Of a DNA stretch of 64,000 nt, positions 7,283 to 16,515 are shown one piece after another (positions within the stretch are counted from its first letter, which is position 1; each line of letters starts with the position of its first letter). Position numbers and translations under genes: made by a program. Origin of the DNA: Hyphomicrobium_A sp963817485 (GTDB taxonomy: Bacteria; Pseudomonadota; Alphaproteobacteria; Rhizobiales; Hyphomicrobiaceae); the NCBI GenBank assembly GCA_963817485.1, contig CAWFOR010000025.1, positions 43,080 through 107,079 on the forward strand, given 5' to 3'. A model generated the notes under the pieces. That model did no database searches, had not been told where the DNA came from, and worked only from the letters and a program-made list of their open reading frames with translations.

Positions 7283-7681
7283 ATGCCCGGCCACTACCAC
7301 GCGATTGTTTGGATCGACCACCGCGAAGCGCGCGTCTTTCATTTCAACGTTGCGGACGTCGACCGCCTCGTCCTGCACCCCCACAACCCGACGCGCCATA
7401 TTCATCACAAGGCCAACAGCATCGGCAGCGGCCACGCGGCGGAAGACCAGGATTTCCTTCAACGCGTAGCAGACGCGATCGCGGATGCGGGAGCTGTGCT
7501 CGTCACCGGACCTGCAAACGCAAAGACGGAGCTCGTCAAGCACATTGAACGTCACGCGCCGGCGCTCGGCGCGAAGATTGTCGGCGTGGAGACCATCGAC
7601 CATCCGACCGACGGCGAGCTGGTGGCGCACGCACGCAGGTACTTCAAGGACGATCATCAGATGGAGCCGCGCGTTCAGTAA
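7283..7681 (+). CDS. eRF1-like 'translational machinery protein' family
   Basis: 132 residues starting MPGHYHAIVWIDHREARVF, the pattern of the short proteobacterial family annotated as translational machinery protein. These resemble the last domain of archaeo-eukaryotic release factor eRF1 (conserved WIDHREARVF near the start and VLVTGPANAKTELVKHIERH near residue 75). A strong AAAGGAGG ribosome site precedes the ATG. The molecular role in bacteria is not established; ribosome association under stress is a suggestion from the domain only. It lies between a secreted protein and a response regulator on the same strand. Confidence 0.7.
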   Translation: MPGHYHAIVWIDHREARVFHFNVADVDRLVLHPHNPTRHIHHKANSIGSGHAAEDQDFLQRVADAIADAGAVLVTGPANAKTELVKHIERHAPALGAKIVGVETIDHPTDGELVAHARRYFKDDHQMEPRVQ

Positions 7682-7768
7682 CCTTGCCGGCGCGCCCCTG
7701 CAAAACGACGCCGGGTCACGCCCGCGGTAAATGCCCGTCGGCCCTGCGTATTTCGCGCCCCTTCCTCG

Positions 7769-7794
7769 GGAACGCAGCGGCCCCAGCGCTCGTT
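7769..7794 (+). promoter_or_regulatory. EcfG-type general-stress promoter candidate
   Basis: GGAAC at 7769-7773 and CGTT at 7791-7794, separated by 17 bp, match the alphaproteobacterial EcfG consensus GGAAC-N16/17-CGTT. The -10 box lies only 8 bp before the ATG of the response regulator at 7803, which would give an almost leaderless transcript; that is a weakness of the call. Confidence 0.4.
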
Positions 7795-7802
7795 GTCCTG
7801 CC

Positions 7803-8201
7803 ATGAACAGCGTTAACACAGAAAATGCGGCCTCTGTCCTCGTCGTCGAGGATGAGGCGCTCGTGCGCATCTACCTTTCGGATGTGCTGGGCCAATCGGG
7901 CTTCGACGTGATCGTCGCCACGAACGGCGAGGATGCGCTCGCGGTGGCCAAGCGCGGAGAGGTTTGCGCGGTCGTCAGCGATGTCGCCATGCCCGGTGCC
8001 TTCAACGGCTTCGAGCTCGCGCGTCGCGTGCGAAGCGACTGCCCGCATACGGGCGTGATCCTCGTGTCGGGCGTAATGGAGCCGGCAGGCTACCACCTAC
8101 CGCGCGGCGTGCGTTTCGTGACGAAACCCGTGAAGGCCTCGACGCTGCTGCGCCTCGTGCGCGAGGTGGCCGATCCGCGCGCGACGCTGCCTGCTATCTG
8201 A
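7803..8201 (+). CDS. Single-domain response regulator (receiver only)
   Basis: 132 residues forming one CheY-like receiver: acidic pocket in LVVEDEALVR, phospho-acceptor Asp in VVSDVAMPG, and the switch Lys in FVTKPVKAS. There is no output domain, so it acts through protein contacts or as a phosphate sink. No kinase is adjacent. The ATG at 7803 is used because the 24 codons upstream of it are not receiver-like. It lies between the eRF1-like gene and ligD and has an EcfG-like promoter match just before it, so a role in the general stress response is possible but only inferred. Confidence 0.88.
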   Translation: MNSVNTENAASVLVVEDEALVRIYLSDVLGQSGFDVIVATNGEDALAVAKRGEVCAVVSDVAMPGAFNGFELARRVRSDCPHTGVILVSGVMEPAGYHLPRGVRFVTKPVKASTLLRLVREVADPRATLPAI

Positions 8202-8226
8202 GCAGTGCGCGCCCCCTGAGCAGCAG

Positions 8227-8252
8227 GGAACCGCCTCGCCGTGACGGGCGTT
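8227..8252 (+). promoter_or_regulatory. EcfG-type general-stress promoter candidate upstream of ligD
   Basis: GGAAC at 8227-8231 and CGTT at 8249-8252 with a 17-bp spacer, the same spacing as the match at 7769-7794. The position, 75 bp before the preferred ligD start, is normal for a promoter. Its presence twice within 500 bp, each time in front of a gene, strengthens the call. Confidence 0.5.
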
Positions 8253-8326
8253 ACCTCGTCCAGATCGCACGCGTTTCCGCGCCCGGCTGGCACATGCGAG
8301 CGGGGGAGCAAAGAGGCGCCCTTCGC

Positions 8327-10759
8327 ATGCAACGAGCCCTCAAGGCCAACCCCGACAACCGCGATCTTCGCCGCGAACCTGCGCCACGCCACCCGGCTGA
8401 ACCCGGGCTCGGCTTTGTCGTGCAGAAGCCCGACGATCGGCTGCTGCACTACGATTTCCGCCTCGAGCTCGATGGCGTGCTGAAGAGTTGGGCCGTATCG
8501 AATGGCCCGAGCCTCGACCCCGCTCAGAAGCGCCTTGCGGTGCGGACGGCCGATTGCCCCCTCAAAACGGACTTCCTGCACGGCTCGATCCCAGAGGCAC
8601 ACACGGGCCCCGCGGCCGAAACCTTATGGGATATCGGGCGCTGGAGCCCGCGCGGCGACCCCCGCGAGGGTTTGCGCATCGGCCTCCTGAAATTCGATCT
8701 CCAAGGCGGACGGCTGAAAGGCGGCTTCGCGTTGCTGAGGCTTGCCAAGGCCGCGCGCGAAAAACGCGAGAATTGGCTGCTCGTTAAGGAGGGCGATGCA
8801 TATGCTGAGCCCCTGAAGGACGGCGCCCAGCAACCGCAGTCGAGCCTTTCCATGGCGCGCAACAGCGCTTTCCACGTCGACAAGGCGATCGGCTCGCGCG
8901 GCGAGCCCGAAGCGCGGCTGCCCCGCTTCGTGCCCCCGCAGCTCGCGACCCTCGTCGCCGCGCCGCCCGCGGGCGACGACTGGCTGCACGAGATCAAGTA
9001 CGACGGCTATCGCGCGATCGCCGCGATCGCCGGCGGACGCGTTCGCATCTACACGCGCTCGGGCCAGGACTGGACCGACAAGTTCCCCGGCGTCGCGCGC
9101 GCGCTCGAGAAACTGCGCGTGAAAAGCGCATTGCTCGACGGCGAGATCGTTGCGCTCGACAAGCAGGGCCGCTCGAGCTTTGGCCTGCTGCAGCATGGCC
9201 TCAAGGCCGGCGACGAGCCGCTCACCTACTACGTGTTCGACTTGCTCGAGCTCGATGGCCGCAATTTGCGCAAGGAGCCGCTGATCCGGCGCAAGGAGCT
9301 CCTGCATACGCTGCTGCGGTCGCCACCCGAAGGCGTCGTCTACAGCGAGCACGTCGTCGGCCACGGCGACAAGATGTTCGCCAAATCCTGCCACATGGGC
9401 CTCGAAGGCATCGTCTCGAAGCGCGCCGACAAGCCCTATCTCTCTCAGCGCACCAAGAGCTGGCTCAAGAGCAAATGCACGGGCAACGACGAGTTCGTCA
9501 TCGGCGGCTACCGCCGATCCAACAAGAAGGGGCGCGCGTTCGCCTCGCTGCTGCTCGGCGAGTACGTCGGCAACGAGCTGCACTATCGCGGCCGCGTCGG
9601 GACGGGCTTTGATGCCGAGCTGCTGCACGATCTCGGCGAGCGACTGTCGCGGCTGCAGCGGCCGACGAGCCCGTTCGTCGACGCTCCCCGCGACATCGAG
9701 CGTGACGCCCGCTGGGTCGAGCCGCGTCTCGTGGCGCAGATCGCCTATACGGAGAAGACGACGGACGGACGGCTGCGCCACCCGGCCTACCTGGGGCTGC
9801 GCAGCGACAAGCCCGCCGAGGACGTGCAATCGCAACCGGTCATAGCCATGCCGAAACGTGCCGCGCAGGACGACGATATAGAGGGCGTGCGCTTGACGCA
9901 TCCCGACAAGATGCTGTTCGCGGAAGCCGGCATCACCAAGGAGGGCCTCGCCGAGTACCTCGTGGCGGTGAGCGCGCGCATGCTGCCGCACGTCAGCGGC
10001 CGGCCCTTGAGCCTCGTTCGCTGCCCCGATGGCGCCAGCAAGGAGTGCTTCTTCCAGAAGCACACGATGAAGGGCATGCCGTCCGCGTTGAAGTCGGTGC
10101 CGGTCGAGGAAGGCGACGGCGAGACCGCCGAATACCTGATGATCGACAGCGCGGCCGGGCTCGTCGGCGCGGCGCAGATCGGCGGGCTCGAAATCCACCT
10201 GTGGGGCTCGCGCTGGAAGAAGCTCGAGCGCCCCGACCGCATGGTGTTCGATCTCGACCCCGACCCGGAGGTAAAGTTCGCGGACGTGCGCGAGGCGGCG
10301 CGCGATGTGCGCAAGCTGCTCGAAGCCGCAAATCTCGAAAGCTTCGCCATGGTGACGGGCGGCAAAGGCATTCACGTCGTGGTGCCGCTCAACGCGACGC
10401 AGAGCTGGGATGAGATCAAGTCGTTTGCCAAGGGCGTCGCGGCGAAGCTTGCCGAGAACGAGCCCGACCGCTTCGTCGCCACCATGTCGAAGGCGAAGCG
10501 CAAGGGGCGCATCTTCATCGACTGGCTGCGCAACGAGCGCGGCTCGACCGCGATTGCGCCCTATTCGCCGCGCGCAAAGCCGATCGCGAGCGTCGCCACG
10601 CCCGTGTCATGGACGGAGCTGTCGCGCATCGAGGCGGCCAACGCGTTCACGATCCCGTCGGTTCTGCGGCGGCTGAAGCAGGCAAAGAGCGACCCGTGGA
10701 AGGGCTACTTCTCGGTGCGCCAGAGCATCGGCCGCAAGGCGGCGCAGTTCTTCGCTTGA
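8327..10759 (+). CDS. ligD: DNA ligase D (PE-LIG-POL) with degenerate phosphoesterase domain
   Basis: An 810-residue multidomain enzyme of non-homologous end joining. N-terminal phosphoesterase-like region (about 25-160; LLHYDFRLELDGVLKSWAV), central ATP-dependent ligase with the adenylated Lys224 in EIKYDGYR, and C-terminal AEP polymerase (about 520-805) with HPDKMLF and the metal-binding DLDPDPEVKF. The PE domain keeps His41, Asp43 and Arg45, but the residues at the positions of His42, His84 and Tyr88 of the Pseudomonas enzyme are Pro35, Cys77 and Thr81, so it is probably inactive. ATG 8327 is preferred; ATG 8294 is the alternative. Ku is not in the window. An EcfG-like promoter precedes it. 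Confidence 0.93.
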   Translation: MQRALKANPDNRDLRREPAPRHPAEPGLGFVVQKPDDRLLHYDFRLELDGVLKSWAVSNGPSLDPAQKRLAVRTADCPLKTDFLHGSIPEAHTGPAAETLWDIGRWSPRGDPREGLRIGLLKFDLQGGRLKGGFALLRLAKAAREKRENWLLVKEGDAYAEPLKDGAQQPQSSLSMARNSAFHVDKAIGSRGEPEARLPRFVPPQLATLVAAPPAGDDWLHEIKYDGYRAIAAIAGGRVRIYTRSGQDWTDKFPGVARALEKLRVKSALLDGEIVALDKQGRSSFGLLQHGLKAGDEPLTYYVFDLLELDGRNLRKEPLIRRKELLHTLLRSPPEGVVYSEHVVGHGDKMFAKSCHMGLEGIVSKRADKPYLSQRTKSWLKSKCTGNDEFVIGGYRRSNKKGRAFASLLLGEYVGNELHYRGRVGTGFDAELLHDLGERLSRLQRPTSPFVDAPRDIERDARWVEPRLVAQIAYTEKTTDGRLRHPAYLGLRSDKPAEDVQSQPVIAMPKRAAQDDDIEGVRLTHPDKMLFAEAGITKEGLAEYLVAVSARMLPHVSGRPLSLVRCPDGASKECFFQKHTMKGMPSALKSVPVEEGDGETAEYLMIDSAAGLVGAAQIGGLEIHLWGSRWKKLERPDRMVFDLDPDPEVKFADVREAARDVRKLLEAANLESFAMVTGGKGIHVVVPLNATQSWDEIKSFAKGVAAKLAENEPDRFVATMSKAKRKGRIFIDWLRNERGSTAIAPYSPRAKPIASVATPVSWTELSRIEAANAFTIPSVLRRLKQAKSDPWKGYFSVRQSIGRKAAQFFA

Positions 10760-10766
10760 AGCTCAC

Positions 10767-12346
10767 TTACGGCTTCATGCCCGCGGTGTGCTCGGTCTTC
10801 TCCCAGTAATAGGGCGCCGTCACGAGCTGCAGAAGCGCGCGGTAGGCCGCACACGAGATAGCGAGCCAATAGACCGGCATCAGCGCCGCGTGCAGCGCCA
10901 GTCCGACGCGGCCGCGCCGTGCCGCTGCGACGCTCCCCAGCGCGATGGCGCTCACGTAGCCGGCGACGAGATTGAATGCGCCGAGCCACAGCAGCGTCTC
11001 GCCCAGCGAACGAGTGCGAGACGCCGAGCAGCCGCCCCTCCCACAAGGTCGAGAGCAAGCAGCCCGTAGAACCACGGGTGCACGAGCGACGAGAGGATCA
11101 GGCCGCCCATCAGCACCTGCAGACCGAGGAAGCGCTTGGCGCCCAGCTCACGCCACAGGCGGCGCGGCTCGCGCATGTGCACGAGATAGGTCTGCATCCA
11201 GCCCTTGAGCCAGCGCTTGCGCTGGCCAAGCCAGATGCGGAACGTCGGCGGCGCCTCCTCCCACGTCGTCGACCCGAGTATGCCGACGTGCCAGCCGGCG
11301 CGCGCGAGCCTGATGCCGAGATCGGCGTCCTCGGTCACGTTGTAGGGGTCCCAGCCGCCGACGGCGTCGAGAACATCGCGGCGGAAGTGGTTGGATGTTC
11401 CACCCAGCGGGACCGGGAGCTCGAAGCGCTCGAGCGTCGGCAGGATGCAGTCGAAGAGCGCCGTATATTCGATGGTGAACTGCCGCGTGAGCCAGCTTGC
11501 GCGCGAGTTGTAGATGTTGAGGCGCGCCTGCAGGCAGCCGAGCCTGCCGGGCTCCGCCATCAGCGCGGCCAGCGCGCGGCGAAGCTGATCCGGCTCCGGC
11601 ATGTCCTCGGCGTCGTAGACGACGATGTAGTCGCCGCGCGTGAACTGCAGCGCGTACTGGATGGCGCGGGGCTTGGTGCGCGGGTCCCCGTCCGGCACCA
11701 CGAGGACGCGTATGTGCCGGGGCAGCGCAGCGGCGCGTACGACGTCCTGCGTCTCGGTATCGATAGCCTCAAGGACGAGGAGGATCTCGAGCCGCGCAGC
11801 CGGATAGTCGATGGCGGTCAACGCGGCAACGAGATGCGGGACGACGGAAGCCTCGCGGTAGAGCGGCACCAGCACGGAGTAGAGAGGCAGCAGCTCCGCA
11901 TCGATGCGGACGGGTGGCGGCTCGACGGCAGGTGCTGGGGGCGCGATGAGGTTCCACAAAGCGGCTGACCGCAGCACGACAACGCACAGGAACGGGACCG
12001 CCATCACGGCGAAGAGCACGGCGAGCGTCGCCTCCGGTGCGAGCAAGGCGCCGCCACCGACGCCGAGAGCGAGGCCGGCAAGCGCGGCCTTTTGCCAGCC
12101 CCACAACCTGGTTGCGGCGGAAAGCTCTGGGTGTCGGGCGGAGAGGCCATGCACCGCCTCGTCGAGCTCGACGGAGCCCGTCATGCCCGGCGCGGGAAGC
12201 GAATCAACCTGCGCGCCGCTAAGATGGCGGCGAACCCCTACTGCGGAGCCCGGACGCAACACGACAAACCCCTCCCCCCGAGGGTCTAAGGTGGTGATCT
12301 TGCCATAGTGTTCGGTGTATCCATAGCCGGATCGAATCTGGGCCAC
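10767..12346 (-). CDS. Family 2 glycosyltransferase, membrane (XagB-like), frameshifted near 11020-11055
   Basis: About 525 residues over the whole extent. After an N-terminal stretch of about 90 residues come two membrane helices, then a GT2 catalytic domain with SVLVPLYREASVV, the DxD-type YDAEDMPEPDQLRRA, TEDADLGIRLARAGW and the QRKRWLKGWMQT (QxxRW) box, followed by C-terminal membrane helices. This is the layout of processive polysaccharide synthases of the XagB type. The frame shifts near 11020-11055 (two indels are likely), and the final helices continue in another frame to the TAA at 10767 (LLWLGAFNLVAGYVSAI). It starts 20 bp from the divergent solute-binding protein gene. The sugar is unknown. 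Confidence 0.8.
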
Positions 12347-12365
12347 TCAGCACGCTCGGCAACCC

Positions 12366-13262
12366 ATGCACCTTCCGACGACAGCCGCATCCGCGCTCAC
12401 CTACCGCCCTCCTTCGCGACGCCAGAGCGCGTGGCGCAGCTTTTCCCTGGCAGTGATGACGCTTCTTGCGGCGCTGGCCTGGGCTCCGTGCGTGGTCTTT
12501 GCGCAGGATACCGACCCCGACGCAGCCCCCGCGCCGGCCGACACGGGCGACCCGACGCGGCGCGTCGTCGTACGCTTCCTCACGGAGAGCGATTTCCCGC
12601 CCTTCAACTTCTACGACGAGGACGGCGTGCTGGTCGGCCTCAACGTCGACGTCGCGCGCGCCGTCTGCCTCGAGCTCAACACCGCCTGCGACATCAAGGT
12701 GCGGCCGTGGGGTGAGCTGCTGCTGGCCTTAAAGCGCGGCGAAGCCGACGCCGTCATCGCGTCGCACGCCGTGACGCCGCAGAACCTGGCCGAGGTCGAC
12801 TTCACCGACCGCTACTTCCACATGCCAGGGCGGTTTGCCGGCAAGACCGGGGGCGAGGCGGTCGAAATGACGCCGGAGGGCCTCGAAGGCAAGCGCATCG
12901 GCGTCGCCAAGAACACAGCGCACGAAGCCTTCCTCAAGTCCTTCTTTCGCTCGAGCGTCATCCGTTCCTACGAGAGCACCGAGCTAGCGCGCGACGGGCT
13001 CCTGCAGGGCGAGGTCGATTTCGTGTTCGACGACGGCGTGAGCCTCGTGTTCTGGCTGCACGGCACGGCGTCCAAGCGCTGCTGCGAGCTGAAGGGGGGC
13101 CCGTATCTCGAGCCCAAGTTCTTCGGCGATGGCATCGCCATCGCGGTTCCCAAGAACGACCAGCAGATCAAGACGCTGATCAACGGAGCGCTCGCGCGGC
13201 TGCGCGCCAACGGGCGGCTCGACGAGATCGTCGAGCGCTATTTCCCCATCAAGGTTTACTGA
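12366..13262 (+). CDS. Family 3 extracellular solute-binding protein (amino-acid type)
   Basis: 298 residues. A basic N-region and hydrophobic core (LAVMTLLAALAWAPCVVFAQ) form a signal peptide; an internal ATG at 12456 would give a more typical one. The mature part is a type II periplasmic binding fold: VRFLTESDFPPFNFYDEDG, LNVDVARAVCLEL, the hinge region ADAVIASHAVTP and the C-terminal LRANGRLDEIVERYFP. Such proteins bind amino acids or related molecules for an ABC importer. No permease or ATPase gene is near, so it is an orphan receptor or works with a distant transporter. The ligand is not predictable. Confidence 0.85.
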   Translation: MHLPTTAASALTYRPPSRRQSAWRSFSLAVMTLLAALAWAPCVVFAQDTDPDAAPAPADTGDPTRRVVVRFLTESDFPPFNFYDEDGVLVGLNVDVARAVCLELNTACDIKVRPWGELLLALKRGEADAVIASHAVTPQNLAEVDFTDRYFHMPGRFAGKTGGEAVEMTPEGLEGKRIGVAKNTAHEAFLKSFFRSSVIRSYESTELARDGLLQGEVDFVFDDGVSLVFWLHGTASKRCCELKGGPYLEPKFFGDGIAIAVPKNDQQIKTLINGALARLRANGRLDEIVERYFPIKVY

Positions 13263-13455
13263 GCCCTCCTGCCCGTCGCCTGACGACGCAACGCCCGGAT
13301 TCGGGCCTCGCGCAGGCGTCCTGCGTCACCTTGCATCCACCCATTAACCAATAATGCAACACTCGGCTAAGCCATTGTCACATTACTGCAATTTGAATCC
13401 GGTCATGGTCGTTGCGAAGCGCGTCGCAGGAGAAACTTGCTCGAAAGGGCGCTGC

Positions 13456-14247
13456 ATGGCCCACTATCGCACGCTGTTTATATCCGACGTCCACTTGGGG
13501 ACACGCGCGGCCCAGGCGGACGCTCTGCTCGACTTCCTCAAGGAGGCCGAGGCCGACACCGTCTACCTCGTCGGCGACATCGTCGACTTCTGGCGCATCC
13601 GCCGCGGCGCGATCTGGCCGCAGTCCCATAACGACGTGCTGCAGAAGCTCCTGCGCAAGGTGCGCAAAGGCGCGCGCGTCGTGTTCATTCCCGGCAATCA
13701 TGACGAGGGCATGCGCCAATACTGCGGCCAGCACTTCGGCGGCATCGAGATCGAGCACCAGATCGTCCACACGACCGCTGACGGGCGCCGCTATCTCGTG
13801 ATTCACGGCGACGAGTTCGACGTGGTCGTGCGTTACGCCAAATGGCTCGCCTTCCTCGGCGACCGCGGCTATGAGCTGGCGCTGTGGATGAACAATCCCT
13901 TGAACTTCATCCGCCGCCGCTTCGGGCTCGGCTACTGGTCGCTGTCGGCGCACTTGAAGCAGCGCGTCAAGACCGCGGTCAACTTCATCGGCGAGTTCGA
14001 GAAATCCTTGTCCGACGAGGCGCGCAGGCGCGGCGTCGATGGCGTCATCTGCGGCCACATCCACCACGCCGCCTCCCGCCGCATCGGCGATATCCACTAC
14101 CTCAACACCGGCGACTGGGTTGAGAGCTGCACGGCAATCGGCGAGAAAGAGGACGGGAGCTTCGAGCTCATCCGCTGGCTCGACGTGATCGAGGCGCGGC
14201 GGCGTAAGAGCGAAGCCCGGCTTACGGAAGCCCTGCAGGTCGCCTAA
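13456..14247 (+). CDS. UDP-2,3-diacylglucosamine diphosphatase-like metallophosphoesterase
   Basis: 263 residues of the calcineurin-like fold with all metal-site motifs: ISDVHLG, VGDIVDFW, IPGNHDEGM, VIHGDEFD and GHIHHAA. It resembles the LpxH-related proteins of alphaproteobacteria, which are larger than E. coli LpxH, so hydrolysis of UDP-diacylglucosamine in lipid A synthesis is possible but not certain. The ATG at 13456 begins MAHYRTLFISDVHLGTR. The stop overlaps the ATG of the following glycosyltransferase (TAATG), a pairing often seen for envelope lipid genes. Confidence 0.85.
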   Translation: MAHYRTLFISDVHLGTRAAQADALLDFLKEAEADTVYLVGDIVDFWRIRRGAIWPQSHNDVLQKLLRKVRKGARVVFIPGNHDEGMRQYCGQHFGGIEIEHQIVHTTADGRRYLVIHGDEFDVVVRYAKWLAFLGDRGYELALWMNNPLNFIRRRFGLGYWSLSAHLKQRVKTAVNFIGEFEKSLSDEARRRGVDGVICGHIHHAASRRIGDIHYLNTGDWVESCTAIGEKEDGSFELIRWLDVIEARRRKSEARLTEALQVA

Positions 14248-15321
14248 TGCGCATTCTCATCGCGACGGACGCGTGGCACCCCCAGGTGAACGGGGTGGTG
14301 CGCACGTACGAACGGCTGATCGAGCAGCTTGGGCCGCTCGGCGTGGAGCTGTCGGTGCTGGCGCCGCACGAGTTCCGCACCGTGCCATGCCCGACCTATC
14401 CGGAGATTCGCCTTGCGGTACCGAGCTTGCGGCGCGTGGCGGAGCGGTTCGAGGCCTTCAAACCCGAGGCGGTGCACATCGCGACCGAAGGCCCAATCGG
14501 CTGGATGGCGCGCCGCTATTGCCGCGCCCGGCGTCTGCCCTTTACGACAAGCTTCCACACGCGCTTTCCCGAGTACCTCGCCCAGCGCTTCGCGGTTCCA
14601 ACCTCGTGGACGACTGCGGTCCTGCGCCGCTTCCACAACGCCGGAAGCGGCTTGATGGTCGCGACGCCGTCGCTCGCACGCGAGCTGGAATCCCAAGGCT
14701 TCGAGCGCGTGCTGCCGTGGACGCGCGGCGTCGACACCGGACTTTATCGGCCCCGGCCCGTGCGCCTGTTCGGTGCCGGCCCGGTTTTCCTCTACGTCGG
14801 ACGCATCGCGGCCGAGAAGAACATCACCGCGTTTCTCGATCTCGATCTGCCGGGACGCAAGGTGGTAGTGGGCGGCGGCCCGCAGCTCGATGAGCTGCGC
14901 GCCCGCTATCCCGACGTGCTGTTCACCGGCAAGAAGACCGGCGAGGCGCTCGCCCAGTGCTACGCCTCCGCCGATGCGCTCGTGTTCCCGAGCCGCACCG
15001 ACACCTTCGGCATGGTGCTGCTCGAGGCCATGGCTTCGGGTCTCCCCGTCGCCGCCTTTCCCGTCACCGGTCCGATCGACGTGGTGAAACCGGGCGAGAC
15101 GGGCGTGCTGTCGGAGAACCTGCGTCAGGCGGCGCTCGCCGCTCTGAGCGCTCGACCGTGCGCGCGTGCGGGCGCGGGCGACGGAATTTTCCTGGGAGAA
15201 CGCGGCGCGGCTGTTCCTCGCCAACATCACCTCGGCGTGCCTGAAGGAGCCGGCCCGTGCGAAAGCGGTGCGCCGCTTCAACCTCGCCAAGGTGTTGTCG
15301 GGAACGCCGCCCCGTTCCTGA
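14247..15321 (+). CDS. GT4 glycosyltransferase (group 1), frameshifted near 15145
   Basis: A GT-B enzyme of about 357 residues: N-terminal ATDAWHPQVNGVVRTYERL, then TEGPIGWMARRYC and SFHTRFPEYL. The C-terminal donor-sugar domain has FLYVGRIAAEKN, VVVGGGPQ and the EX7E region in VFPSRTDTFGMVLLEAMASG. The pattern is that of glycolipid-forming sugar transferases (mannosyl-, digalactosyl- or sulfoquinovosyl-type). After ENLRQAALAAL the frame shifts by one base, and the natural C-terminus (TEFSWENAARLFLANI) continues to the TGA at 15319-15321. It is translationally coupled to the metallophosphoesterase. The substrate is unknown. Confidence 0.87.
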
Positions 15322-15326
15322 CCTCG

Positions 15327-15530
15327 CTACTTCTTCGGCAGCTCCGCGGTGAACTCGGCTTCGAGCGCCTTCTCCAGTGCGACGAGGTCTGCCGGCAGCG
15401 GCATCCCGAACGCCTTCAGCTCGTTCAGCTTCTCCATGAGCTGCAGGTAGAGCTCGTGGCGATCCTGGGGCTCGTTCTGCATCTGCGTCAGCAGGATGCC
15501 GAGCTCTGATTTCACGTCTTCGAAGGCCAT
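15327..15530 (-). CDS. Small conserved acidic protein, unknown function
   Basis: 67 residues, predicted all-helical (MAFEDVKSELGILLTQMQNE, then QLMEKLNELKAFGMPLP and LEKALEAEF), no membrane segment. A good AAAGGAG ribosome site lies before the ATG. It is convergent with the glycosyltransferase gene, ending 5 bp from its frame-corrected stop. The regular amphipathic pattern suggests a small helical bundle or adaptor; I cannot name a function. Confidence 0.65.
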   Translation of the reverse strand: MAFEDVKSELGILLTQMQNEPQDRHELYLQLMEKLNELKAFGMPLPADLVALEKALEAEFTAELPKK

Positions 15531-15635
15531 CTGCGCTCCTTTCGGGATGTCTCTTGGCGGTCGGCCATCAGTCTATATGGGCCAATTATTGACGGTTAGC
15601 GCACAGTCTCCGGCCTGGCGTTGCCGGCCTGCGGC

Positions 15636-16445
15636 CTACTCGACCGGGAAATCGAAATAGGTGCCGGGGTAAGGCTCGTCGGCGAGCGTATAGTGCCACC
15701 ATTCGTGCACGTTGTTGATGAACCCCTCTCTCGCCATCAACGATTTGAGCAGCTTGCGGTTTGCCGCCTGCTGCGCGCTGATCGTTCCGTTGCCCGTGTG
15801 CGACAGGGCTCCGAAGCAGTCAAAGCCCGTGCCCATGTCGATGCTGGCGTCGGGAAGGCGGGCGGACCAGACCGGCGCGCAGGCCCGAATGGGGGCGGAA
15901 GCGGGGATCTCGGGCTCCGGCGCGGCGAGCGGCACGATGGTTAGGTCCACGGTGCTGGCGCGGCTGTGCCCCGAGCGGGAAGCAATGTAGCCGTTGCGAA
16001 ACAGATTGCGCTTATCGACGCCCGGATAGAACTCCGGCTTCATCTTCTGGTCGCCCAGGTCGGCGCCCCAAGCGACGAACTCATCGACCGCGCTCTGCGG
16101 ACGGTAGCAGTCGTAGACCTTGAGCCCGAGCCCTTTCGGCTTCAACTCGTCCTCCACGCGCGCCAGCGCCTGCGCCGCGCGCTTCGTCAGCAGGCACACG
16201 GGCGCGCGGTAGCCCGCGATGGGGCGGCCGACGAAGTTGCGCGCCGTCAGGTAGCGCATGTCGACGACGAGATCGGGGATCACGGTGCGCGCGTCCACGA
16301 TGTCGGGCGGCCGACGCTCGCCGGCGAGCGAGACGGGCGATCCTGCCGTTGCAGCGGCGATTGCGAGTGCAACCGCAGCGAGCCTCCCGCCTGCCGCAGT
16401 GCTAAATGCGGACCTTGCTGCGACCACGGAATATCCTTGGTAGGC
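15636..16445 (-). CDS. VanX/DdpX-like D-Ala-D-Ala dipeptidase, exported
   Basis: 269 residues. A signal-type N-terminus is followed by a family M15D peptidase domain: VDMRYLTARNFVG, VYDCYRPQSAVDEF, the zinc motif SGHSRASTVDLT (His and Asp ligands) and HEWWHYTL (catalytic Glu and third ligand His). Such enzymes hydrolyse D-Ala-D-Ala; the predicted export points to peptidoglycan-derived dipeptide turnover rather than vancomycin resistance, and no vanH or vanA is nearby. Start at the ATG 16443-16445; an ATG 24 bases upstream would lengthen the N-region. Confidence 0.85.
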   Translation of the reverse strand, partial: AYQGYSVVAARSAFSTAAGGRLAAVALAIAAATAGSPVSLAGERRPPDIVDARTVIPDLVVDMRYLTARNFVGRPIAGYRAPVCLLTKRAAQALARVEDELKPKGLGLKVYDCYRPQSAVDEFVAWGADLGDQKMKPEFYPGVDKRNLFRNGYIASRSGHSRASTVDLTIVPLAAPEPEIPASAPIRACAPVWSARLPDASIDMGTGFDCFGALSHTGNGTISAQQAANRKLLKSLMAREGFINNVHEWWHYTLADEPYPGTYFDFPVE

Positions 16446-16515
16446 CATTTGCAAACCTGGATGCGCCAAACTTGGCCTTATAGGCTAGCGCAAAGCGATG
16501 ACGCGGAGGCTTTCC

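Noticed and set aside
15636..16445. Vancomycin-resistance gene cluster
   Set aside because: Only a VanX-like dipeptidase is present, with a predicted signal peptide and no vanH or vanA neighbours; a peptidoglycan-turnover role is more likely.
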